Shown here piece after piece: positions 7,918 to 13,558 of a stretch of DNA of 16,836 nt. Within the stretch, counting starts at the first letter, position 1; each line of letters starts with the position of its first letter. The position numbers were made by a program, and so were the translations under genes. The notes below the pieces were generated by a model. That model saw nothing but the letters and a program-made list of their open reading frames with translations. It did no database searches and was not told the DNA's origin. The stretch is taken from assembly GCA_005883695.1 (NCBI GenBank), contig VBBV01000121.1, forward strand, positions 1 through 16,836, in the 5' to 3' direction. Source of the DNA: Candidatus Bathyarchaeota archaeon. GTDB lineage: Archaea; Thermoproteota; Bathyarchaeia; 40CM-2-53-6.

Positions 7918-7932
7918 GCCCCCAATGGGGGC
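7918..7932. promoter_or_regulatory. GC-rich perfect inverted repeat in divergent promoter region
   Basis: GCCCCC-AAT-GGGGGC forms a perfect 6-bp inverted repeat with a 3-base centre. It lies in the 129-bp region between the PAC2 gene (-) and the small RHH-like gene (+). It has no adjacent T tract, so an operator fits better than a terminator. The role is inferred. Confidence 0.4.
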
Positions 7933-7946
7933 TGATAGACATTCCC

Positions 7947-7956
7947 ATGCTAGCAT
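7947..7956. promoter_or_regulatory. 10-bp palindrome ATGCTAGCAT
   Basis: A perfect 10-bp palindrome 15 bp beyond the GC-rich inverted repeat, 46 bp before the start of the small RHH-like gene. Two dyads in one short divergent region suggest regulator binding. There is no direct proof. Confidence 0.3.
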
Positions 7957-8001
7957 CTTTACTGATTTGAGTGAAAAGAATCCCTACTTTCTCTCTGTAG
8001 A

Positions 8002-8301
8002 ATGTTTATATTCGACGAACTCGAAGCCAATCATCCCCACTCTTTAGGTGTCCAATTGGCAAAATTCATGTTGTCCCTCCGCGACGAAAGTTTCGAAATC
8101 ATACAAACAGAAGCAGAAGACCGAGGCATATCGATACAGGAATTGATCAGAGCCGTGATAATTCCTGACTGGGTCAAACTAAACACAGCGACCAAGTCCA
8201 CCTTCGACAACGGGAACAATGGACTTCGAGCATACAGATCGTCAGCCACAGTGCGTGACCAAGAACAAATGTTCCAGCCTGCCATGAGCAGGATTCGATA
8301 A
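8002..8301 (+). CDS. Small ribbon-helix-helix-like protein
   Basis: A 99-aa protein. Residues 28-62 (RDESFEIIQTEAEDRG, then ISIQELIRAVIIPDWVKLN) read as a strand-helix-turn-helix unit like those of MetJ/Arc/CopG-type DNA-binding proteins. I recall closely similar IQELIRAVIIP sequences in many uncultivated archaea. The rest, a Ser/Asn/Arg-rich tail from about 63, looks disordered. The ATG at 8002 lacks a Shine-Dalgarno sequence. A TATA-like TTTATATT overlaps the first codons (8005-8012), so the alternative ATG at 8068, just before the conserved core, cannot be excluded. Two palindromes upstream would suit autoregulation. The gene is divergent from PAC2. A T-rich terminator follows the stop. 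Confidence 0.72.
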   Translation: MFIFDELEANHPHSLGVQLAKFMLSLRDESFEIIQTEAEDRGISIQELIRAVIIPDWVKLNTATKSTFDNGNNGLRAYRSSATVRDQEQMFQPAMSRIR

Positions 8302-8316
8302 CAGGCACGATCACGT

Positions 8317-8331
8317 CTTCTCCCTTTTTCT
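8317..8331 (+). terminator. T-rich terminator after the RHH-like gene
   Basis: CTTCTCCCTTTTTCT begins 15 bp after the stop at 8301. Pyrimidine/T tracts without a strong hairpin are the usual archaeal termination signal. A second tract, ATTATTTTTAG, follows at about 8344-8354. Confidence 0.5.
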
Positions 8332-8410
8332 CAAATTCCCAGAATTATTTTTAGTTCCCTATCAGAGACCCAGTCTACACTGGACGGACCTTTCCGAGGA
8401 ACAATGTTCC

Positions 8411-8623
8411 CTATTCGGTTGATATCTGCAAGATCAGTTTCTCCAGATTCAAATTGTGGTATCTGCGGTGAACGATCAATAGGGTGAGGCAGTTTTCACA
8501 TACGGTTGCAGAGTATCCAGCGGCTTCGATCTGAACCAAGCTCTCCCTGGGGACATGCTCTCTTCGAAACGCACAAGTCGCTAGCATCAGGGTTCTCAGC
8601 TTAAACAGGACTTTTGTTGCCAC
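8411..8623 (-). CDS. Small Cys/His protein, possible zinc binding
   Basis: A 70-aa protein whose GTG start (8621-8623) is preceded by AAGGAGGGGT (8625-8634), the strongest ribosome site in the window, with four bases between GGAGG and the start. This is the main reason to accept it as a gene. It contains C17, H23 and a CENC motif (C42, C45), with H52 following, a spacing compatible with one zinc site, and a hydrophobic stretch, LTLLIV. I do not recognise a family. It is convergent with the RHH-like gene and divergent from the small membrane-protein gene at 8751. The protein ends in an amphipathic helix, NLNLEKLILQISTE. Confidence 0.6.
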   Translation of the reverse strand: MATKVLFKLRTLMLATCAFRREHVPRESLVQIEAAGYSATVCENCLTLLIVHRRYHNLNLEKLILQISTE

Positions 8624-8750
8624 TACCCCTCCTTAAGTATTCAAGCCTCCAGTCGCCCCATTCTCCGTACTTTGAGGCATTGAAGGCTGTCCCGACAACA
8701 AACCCCACAACTCTTATGGAGCATGTCCATTAGTCCAACAACGAAGAGCA

Positions 8751-8951
8751 ATGGGAATAGTCTCTGACATCGAGAGGACGTTGCAGATTCCGCGACTAGG
8801 GACCGCTCTGCTGGCTATCCTTTTTGGTGCCTTGCTGCTAATGATTCCTTGGTTATTGAACTACCTACTCGCGGTAGGTTTGATCATCTGGGGTATCGCG
8901 GAAGCAGTAAAGGTGAGCAAGACTTCGAGAAGTTCTACCTCGACCAAGTGA
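8751..8951 (+). CDS. Small two-helix membrane protein, DUF3096-like
   Basis: A 66-aa protein with two hydrophobic helices, about 16-33 and 36-53, joined by a tight MIPWLLNY turn and followed by a basic Ser/Thr-rich tail. The pattern of a Gly-containing first helix, a P-x-LLNYLLA turn and a second helix ending in IIWGIAEAV resembles the small archaeal DUF3096 family of unknown function. ATG 8751 is the natural start. A weak TATA-like CTTATG lies about 35 bp upstream. The gene may be co-transcribed with the GNAT gene, which starts 37 bp after its stop. Confidence 0.65.
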   Translation: MGIVSDIERTLQIPRLGTALLAILFGALLLMIPWLLNYLLAVGLIIWGIAEAVKVSKTSRSSTSTK

Positions 8952-8988
8952 GTCTCAACACAATCGCAATATCATACTGGAGTCGTTC

Positions 8989-9435
8989 GTGCACCCGGCC
9001 ATTAGACGATACGAGGAGAACGATAGGGTCGCCGTTCTCCAGCTCTCTCAAAAGTATGCTTCATGGGACTCCACCCCGACAGAAGCGGATATTCAGGGCT
9101 TCCACTCGTCCGAGCCTGATTTCTTCCTAGTAGCGGAGCTCAACCGAAGAATAGTTGGCTTCGTCTACGGCCATGAATCCAAGAACGTTCCCGATGAGGT
9201 CCTTAGAAAATGGAAGGCAACCAAGGTCGCATCAGTGGAGGTTTTGGCGGTTGAAGAGAAGTACAGACGGAGAGGAATCGGAACCCAGCTTCTTAACAGC
9301 CTCTTTCAAGCGTTCACCAAGAGGGGGATCGATACGGTTACGCTTTCAATGCCTGCAGAAGAGATAGGGGCAAAGAAACTATACAACAAATTGGGATTCG
9401 AGACGAGGGGCTATTTCCTGAAAAGGAAGCTCTAG
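8989..9435 (+). CDS. GNAT family N-acetyltransferase
   Basis: A 148-aa GCN5-related acetyltransferase that moves an acetyl group from acetyl-CoA to an amine. Motif A is clear: the strand SVEVLAVEE is followed by the pyrophosphate-binding loop KYRRRGIGTQLL (91-102, with RRxGxG). The later ALYxxxGF-type segment appears as AKKLYNKLGFETRGYFLKRK at the C-terminus. The layout resembles RimI-like protein acetyltransferases, but the substrate is unknown. The GTG start at 8989 has GGAG six bases upstream. The gene is convergent with the VOC gene at 9456, leaving only 20 bp between the two stops. Confidence 0.9.
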   Translation: MHPAIRRYEENDRVAVLQLSQKYASWDSTPTEADIQGFHSSEPDFFLVAELNRRIVGFVYGHESKNVPDEVLRKWKATKVASVEVLAVEEKYRRRGIGTQLLNSLFQAFTKRGIDTVTLSMPAEEIGAKKLYNKLGFETRGYFLKRKL

Positions 9436-9455
9436 GCAAATTCGAGAGCAGAAAA

Positions 9456-9884
<429 letters not shown>

Positions 9885-9908
9885 CTATCTGGTACGACTG
9901 GTTGTATA

Positions 9909-9944
9909 GAAAAAGAGGGTTGAGCGAAGCGTTGGCTTCGCTCA
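9909..9944 (-). terminator. Hairpin plus T tract after the PhnB-like gene
   Basis: On the minus strand a perfect 10-bp stem, TGAGCGAAGC / GCTTCGCTCA with a 4-base loop (9921-9944), is followed by ACCCTCTTTTTC. It lies 20 bp after the stop at 9964 and looks like a bacterial-style intrinsic terminator. The same 13-base T-tract element occurs twice more on this strand. Confidence 0.75.
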
Positions 9945-9963
9945 TTCAGCGTTGGTGTCGAGG

Positions 9964-10521
9964 TTACTGTTGTGCGATTTGCGGTTCTTCTGTTCGACCG
10001 GGATGCTCGCCTTGAGCGAACATTGTCATGGCCTGTTTCTGTTTCTCGTCTTTCTCTTTCTTTGTCATGTTGACTAGCTGGGATACTGACCAGTGGTGGC
10101 CGTAAGGGTCAGTTAGTTGGCCGTAACGTTCGCCCCAGAACTGGTTGTCCAAAGGCATAGTCACCTTCGCTCCTGCGTCGACGGCTTGCTGCCATAGCTT
10201 GTCCACGTTGTTGATGTAGATGTGGAGTGTGACCGGGCTGTTGCCTAGAATATCAGGGGATTGCGTGCCGCCTGGGAAAGTGTCGGATAGCATTACAATC
10301 GAGTCACCGATTCGGATGCGGGCGTGCATGAGTTTTCCGTCTGGGACGGCTTGTCGTGCGAGTTCTTTTGCGCCGAAGGCTTTCTTGTACCAGTCAATGG
10401 CAGCGGCTGCGCCGTTGATAGCGAGGTATGGTGTTACGGTTCGGAATCCTGGCGGGATTGGTGCTTTCTTGGATTTTGCCGGTTTCTTTGCTTTTGCCTT
10501 TTTTGATTTGGATTTAGGCAT
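9964..10521 (-). CDS. PhnB-like VOC protein with Lys/Ala-rich N-terminal tail
   Basis: A 185-aa VOC-fold protein of the PhnB-like subgroup. From residue 22 it reads PIPPGFRTVTPYLAINGAAA, then a DWYKKAFGAKEL helix, GKLMHARIRIGDSIVMLSD and, in the second unit, WGERYGQLTDPYGHHWSVS, all characteristic of the group (3-demethylubiquinone-methyltransferase-like or glyoxalase-like). The enzymatic role is unknown. Two ends are unusual. The first 21 residues are almost only Lys, Ser, Ala and Pro (SKSKKAKAKKPAKSKK), and the C-terminus adds a charged Lys/Glu/Gln helix. Such a basic tail could bind nucleic acid or other polyanions. ATG 10521 is the start, and a TATA-like element about 27 bp upstream predicts a leaderless or very short leader. 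Confidence 0.88.
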   Translation of the reverse strand: MPKSKSKKAKAKKPAKSKKAPIPPGFRTVTPYLAINGAAAAIDWYKKAFGAKELARQAVPDGKLMHARIRIGDSIVMLSDTFPGGTQSPDILGNSPVTLHIYINNVDKLWQQAVDAGAKVTMPLDNQFWGERYGQLTDPYGHHWSVSQLVNMTKKEKDEKQKQAMTMFAQGEHPGRTEEPQIAQQ

Positions 10522-10542
10522 GGACGGGGCTAGTGAAGCCGT

Positions 10543-10553
10543 GGACTAAAACC
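10543..10553 (-). promoter_or_regulatory. TATA-like promoter element of the PhnB-like gene
   Basis: GGTTTTAGTCC on the minus strand, centred about 27 bp before ATG 10521, is the distance expected between an archaeal TATA box and the transcription start of a leaderless mRNA. Confidence 0.4.
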
Positions 10554-10984
10554 TTGCTAGGCGTTTTTGGGAGAAAGTTGGACTCGTAGAAAGATTAGGA
10601 CGCCATGTTTCATGGACCTGAAGGTCGCGGCCGGGCTTTCTGCAGTAAGCGAACGTGATGACTGCCAATTGTCTGCCTGCTATTTTGGCCCTTGACTGAT
10701 TTGGGGTGGTCAAACGGTATGGACGTAGACTCGGGTTGAATAAATCTATTCCGCGCGGGCCTAGGAGTCGATGGGGAGATCCCGCTGGTGAACAATCGGA
10801 GCGTTGCTTCTCCTCTAGTCCCCCGAGGGCCGAAAGACATCGACCCTTATCTCTTTTTCCAGAATATGAATCCAAGAAACTTTTGAGCGTGATCTCGACG
10901 GGTATCTTTTGATGTAGAAAGATTTCCCTTTGAAGGGCAACGCTTAACGGACGCCAAGCAGTCTTTAGAATCTGCGCTTCGACT
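10554..10984. other. Gene-free stretch
   Basis: About 430 bp without a convincing gene. The open frames here (for example 10706-10912 on + and 10546-10875 on -) are Arg/Pro/Ser-rich, have no recognisable motifs and no good ribosome site. A pyrimidine tract, TTATCTCTTTTTCC, at about 10848-10861 on the plus strand could terminate a transcript. I see no tRNA, and I do not find the conserved boxes of RNase P RNA. A non-coding RNA ending at that tract is possible but unproved. Confidence 0.4.
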
Positions 10985-11239
10985 ATGGGCGAAGAAGACC
11001 CTTCAAACCTAACTCCCCTAGGAGGGCCTGAAAAGCTGGGCCCCTCTAATGGAGAAGCACGGAGGGATGCACATAAGCTGCCCGAAGTTGTTCGCGGCAG
11101 AATGTTATGCGTGGCTCACGGCCAAATGTGTTATCGAAGAATGTCTAAGGTTGGGGTCGGCGAGTGGATTTGCCCCGACGAACGCCATGGAACTCCCATC
11201 AAAGTTCCTAGAGAACGCGTCCCTACTTATAGAAAATGA
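10985..11239 (+). CDS. Small zinc-ribbon-like hypothetical protein
   Basis: An 84-aa protein. The N-terminal 35 residues are Gly/Pro/Glu-rich and probably disordered. The second half reads MLCVAHGQMCYRRM, then GVGEWICPDERHGTPIKVP. A C-x2-H-x3-C arrangement (C42, H45, C49), followed by WxCP (C63) and a His (H68), looks like a small zinc ribbon. The order of a C..HG..CYRR strand, a hydrophilic turn and then EWICP resembles short zinc-ribbon proteins common in archaea. The ATG start at 10985 has no Shine-Dalgarno sequence, and CTTTAGAAT lies about 20 bp upstream. An overlapping frame (11049-11315) was considered less protein-like. The gene is convergent with the nucleoside phosphorylase gene. 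Confidence 0.55.
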   Translation: MGEEDPSNLTPLGGPEKLGPSNGEARRDAHKLPEVVRGRMLCVAHGQMCYRRMSKVGVGEWICPDERHGTPIKVPRERVPTYRK

Positions 11240-11252
11240 TCAGGGAGTAGAC

Positions 11253-11271
11253 GGGATGGATTTTCCATCCT
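11253..11271. terminator. Hairpin between convergent genes
   Basis: GGATGGA-TTT-TCCATCC is a perfect 7-bp stem with a 3-base loop (11254-11270, one extra wobble pair). It lies in the 56-bp gap between the convergent genes at 10985 and 11296. It probably helps to end transcription from one or both sides, although the T run is short. Confidence 0.45.
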
Positions 11272-11295
11272 TCCGTGGTCATTGTCGAGAATCAA

Positions 11296-12054
11296 TCAGG
11301 TTCGGAGTGTTGTGACTGCTTCCAGTACAACCTCCTCTGCTTTCTTCAAAGCCTCAGCGAGCTCTGGTCCGCCGAAGCCTGGTCTCCAGTCTCTCCATAA
11401 TTCATCACTGACAACCAAGAAGTTGCAGACTTCCACGTTCCGATAAACGCCCAAGGCGTACATTGCTGAGGTTTCCATGTCTACGCCCAAGACATCCCGT
11501 AGTCGATATTTCTCGATCGTCGTCACCATCTCCCTATAGGGGGCGTCCGTCGTCCAGATCGGACCCGTATACGCGGTAACACCCTTCTTCACACGTGCCT
11601 TCTCTAGCGCTCGGACCAATCTCGGGGCTGGACGAAGACCTTCATCGCTCGACAAGTAGTGAGGCGACGTTCCTTCCTCTCTGATGCATGAGGTCGGGAT
11701 AAAACAGGTACCGACCGGGGCCTCAGGCTGAATACTACCAGCAAGCCCTAATCCTAGGAAGACCCGCGCTCCGCAGGCGATCAACTCCTCCATGACCATG
11801 ACAGTAGCAGGCGCTCCCAATGGGAGACTAACGAAGGAAACCATTCTACCACCAACCTCTCCGCTGTAAAGGGGAAACCGTGGCCACCACCACGACGGAG
11901 AGGGCTTAGCGCTAGCTGTCTTTGCGAGAGACTTTACGGTCCTGAGGTCCCATGAACCTACAACAATGGGACTCAAACCGAGCTGGTCGACTGAAACGCC
12001 ATGTCGGGACGCCCAGAACTCCACAGCCGCACGAGGCGTGAAACGCTCGCTCAT
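11296..12054 (-). CDS. Nucleoside phosphorylase (PNP/UDP phosphorylase family)
   Basis: A 252-aa phosphorolytic enzyme of the purine/uridine phosphorylase family, which splits nucleosides with phosphate into base and ribose-1-phosphate. It shows SLPLGAPATVMVMEELIACG (77-96), GLGLAGSIQP (101-110), the sugar-binding GVDMETSAMYALG (190-202) and VVSDEL (214-219), whose Asp normally contacts the base. The N-terminal phosphate loop usually seen as GDPxR is not present; VVGSWDLRTV occupies that place, and an unusual Trp-rich SWWWPRFPLYSGEVGG follows. The enzyme may therefore bind phosphate differently or use another substrate, for example a methylthioadenosine-like or futalosine-like nucleoside. ATG 12054 is the start. 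No partner gene stands in its transcript. Confidence 0.88.
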   Translation of the reverse strand: MSERFTPRAAVEFWASRHGVSVDQLGLSPIVVGSWDLRTVKSLAKTASAKPSPSWWWPRFPLYSGEVGGRMVSFVSLPLGAPATVMVMEELIACGARVFLGLGLAGSIQPEAPVGTCFIPTSCIREEGTSPHYLSSDEGLRPAPRLVRALEKARVKKGVTAYTGPIWTTDAPYREMVTTIEKYRLRDVLGVDMETSAMYALGVYRNVEVCNFLVVSDELWRDWRPGFGGPELAEALKKAEEVVLEAVTTLRT

Positions 12055-12252
12055 AGCGATTGAGAAAATGCCTACCCGTGATAGGCTTTGCGAGCATTGT
12101 TTTCAACCGATGAGCGAAGTCGCGGCTCTGAAATACTCCTTGATTGGCACTCGAACCATCGCACATTTGGCAAGTTCTTTCCAAACGGACAGGCAGAATC
12201 GTTCCATCTCGTGATCAGAAGAAGGTAGAGCGGATCTAGTCAGTGAAAGGGT

Positions 12253-12262
12253 TGTGGGAGCT
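12253..12262 (+). repeat. Left inverted-repeat arm TGTGGGAGCT
   Basis: This 10-mer is the reverse complement of AGCTCCCACA found at 12606-12615 and 12621-12630. The arms enclose about 345 bp containing only the small membrane-protein gene. Confidence 0.4.
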
Positions 12263-12380
12263 TGCACGCTTGTTTTCCCTGAACCTGCAACCTAAGCATG
12301 GTATTGCTGGTAGTGGAGCGGGGTTCCGGGTTTCACCTTGCTTAAGAACGGCAGGAGCCTATCTAGGGCGTTGATGGAAA

Positions 12381-12575
12381 ATGCTGGATATTCGAGGTCC
12401 GACCCCGCCGGGGATCGCGTTTCTCGTCGCTGCGACCTTTTTGTGGTACGGGGTCACGAACAACAACGTGCTGGCCGTAATGGTTGGAGGCGTATTCGTG
12501 ATGATAGGCGTTGGACTGCAAGTCCTCTACCTCCGCTACAAATATGGCCGGGCGCGCGTAGAAGCGACAAGGTAG
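12381..12575 (+). CDS. Small two-helix membrane protein
   Basis: A 64-aa protein with two hydrophobic segments, about 10-25 (GIAFLVAATFLWYGVT) and 30-50 (LAVMVGGVFVMIGVGLQVLYL), and a basic C-terminal tail (RYKYGRARVEATR), so the tail is probably cytoplasmic. The family is unknown to me. The ATG at 12381 lacks a clear ribosome site, although GGAAA precedes it. The gene is alone, between the phosphorylase (divergent) and the secreted-protein gene. It is flanked by 10-base inverted copies of TGTGGGAGCT. Confidence 0.5.
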   Translation: MLDIRGPTPPGIAFLVAATFLWYGVTNNNVLAVMVGGVFVMIGVGLQVLYLRYKYGRARVEATR

Positions 12576-12605
12576 ACTCCTATTCGTTATACCAATCGCA
12601 TTGTT

Positions 12606-12635
12606 AGCTCCCACAGCACTAGCTCCCACAGCACT
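12606..12635 (+). repeat. Tandem 15-bp repeat, two exact copies
   Basis: AGCTCCCACAGCACT occurs twice back to back (12606-12620, 12621-12635). The end of the second copy, CAGCACT, pairs with AGTGCTG (12644-12650) across an 8-base loop, so the block could also fold into a 7-bp hairpin behind the small membrane-protein gene. Confidence 0.8.
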
Positions 12636-12786
12636 AGCCTCCGAGTGCTGAGACTATCATGGGCTTTGTTTGCATGGGGCGACATTTGTCAAGGAAAGAT
12701 AGAAATTCCTATCCAGGGATACCGACAGTGTTAAATTCGTAGGGACGCTTTGGACGACAGATTTCAGTTTAGAGGTGAGAAAAGAT

Positions 12787-13122
12787 TTGAAGAAGTTTGT
12801 ATTGTCATGTCTTCTGCTGGTTTTCTTCTTGACACTGGTTACTGGAACATCAACAGTGCGGGCTGACTCGTCGCATCAGGTTGTCGGAAAGACTACTCCG
12901 TCAGATACGTTCGCTACGACCGACCAGGGCTGTCTCGGTCCGCTTCGAAGCGAGATCGCTCAGGGCCAGTTCAACGGCGTAGGACCCTTCGGTGAACACT
13001 TCACCGGGACAGTGGATCCAGGCGCTCACTACGGCACGGCCGGTGAAGCCAACTTCCTGACGACCGTAATAGGAGTAAAAGATCTGAACACGTTCTGCGC
13101 ATCCATCACCAGCAAAAACTAG
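12787..13122 (+). CDS. Small secreted protein with signal peptide
   Basis: An exported protein of about 111 aa. From TTG 12787 the N-terminus is MKKFVLSCLLLVFFLTLVTG, a short basic head and hydrophobic core, then TSTVRA with a likely cleavage after Ala. The mature part of about 85 residues is Gly/Thr/Ser-rich and contains two Cys that could form a disulfide. The frame also has GTG 12775 (115 aa), but that GTG lies inside GAGGTGA (12773-12779), which is a textbook ribosome site seven bases before TTG 12787, so I prefer the later start. I recognise no family. The composition (GVGPFGEHFTGTVDPGAHYG) suggests a beta-rich extracellular domain. Confidence 0.7.
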   Translation: MKKFVLSCLLLVFFLTLVTGTSTVRADSSHQVVGKTTPSDTFATTDQGCLGPLRSEIAQGQFNGVGPFGEHFTGTVDPGAHYGTAGEANFLTTVIGVKDLNTFCASITSKN

Positions 13123-13240
13123 GACAACCCCGAACACTCGATATGACCCATCCGATTTTTTCCCATCTGCCTTACTTTGCAGCCACCAAGGGCGGAGCTC
13201 TAATGTGGCTTGCGCCCTCGACGTTTCATTGAGGAACATG

Positions 13241-13278
13241 GAAAAAGAGGGTTTTCCCGGCCTGTTTTTCGGACCGGG
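13241..13278 (-). terminator. Minus-strand hairpin plus T tract
   Basis: On the minus strand a 7-bp stem, CCCGGTC / GGCCGGG with one G-U pair (13256-13278), precedes AAAACCCTCTTTTTC. It ends six bases from a minus-strand stop codon at 13285-13287, and the nearest accepted minus-strand gene already has its own terminator. This points to an unlisted transcript. Confidence 0.6.
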
Positions 13279-13284
13279 GCTGTC

Positions 13285-13446
13285 TTATGGTAGCTGGTTG
13301 GCTTGGATGTTGATTTTGTAGCCGGGGAATGGGCTGAGCGGTCCAGTCCTGCCTTGCTCTAGCCGCTTCCTATCGTGAACAGTTGGGTGGAAGCAGGCTT
13401 GTGGTGAGCAGTATGTTTTGGCTTTTCCAGCCCTCCAGTGAGGTTT
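13285..13446 (-). other. Start-less open frame of 53 codons ending at a terminator
   Basis: The minus-strand frame between TGA (13447-13449) and TAA (13285-13287) encodes a protein-like sequence. It includes YCSPQACFHPTVHDRKRLE and then GPLSPFPGYKINIQANQLP, with two Cys and two His that could bind metal. It contains no ATG, GTG or TTG. The stop is followed six bases later by a hairpin-T-tract terminator, as expected for a real gene end. It may be the tail of a frameshifted small gene, a gene with an unusual start, or chance. A second open frame upstream (stop near 13360, reading RHLLVADVLAPENLTGG) could be its broken first half. I see nothing else firm in 13123-13558. Confidence 0.3.
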
Positions 13447-13522
13447 TCAGGGGCGAGAACGTCAGCGACTAGGAGATGGCGGCCGGATGCTCGTCTAGGG
13501 TCTTCGCTGGTCTTGGTCGAGA

Positions 13523-13535
13523 GAAAAAGAGGGTT
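13523..13535 (-). terminator. T-tract terminator of the tandem RAM gene
   Basis: AACCCTCTTTTTC on the minus strand starts 23 bases after the stop at 13559. It is the third exact copy of the 13-base element also found at 9909-9921 and 13241-13253. Only a weak hairpin precedes it. Confidence 0.6.
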
Positions 13536-13558
13536 CTGGAGAGTCCGTTGGCTTGGGT

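Noticed and set aside
10640..10700. Possible C/D box guide RNA: GTGATGA at 10655-10661 and CTGA at 10696-10699
   Set aside because: Only 34 bases separate the boxes and no internal D' or C' box is visible, so a normal archaeal dual-guide RNA does not fit.
10706..10912. 68-aa plus-strand ORF in the gene-free stretch
   Set aside because: It is Arg/Pro/Ser-rich with no motif, no ribosome site and no hydrophobic core pattern; probably chance.
11049..11315. 88-aa plus-strand frame overlapping the zinc-ribbon-like gene
   Set aside because: The 10985 frame has the ordered Cys/His pattern and a better stop position. This frame runs into the convergent phosphorylase gene.
12068..12214. 48-aa plus-strand ORF with a CEHC motif, divergent from the nucleoside phosphorylase
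   Set aside because: It begins 13 bases from the phosphorylase start, leaving no room for a promoter. It has no good ribosome site and only one Cys pair.
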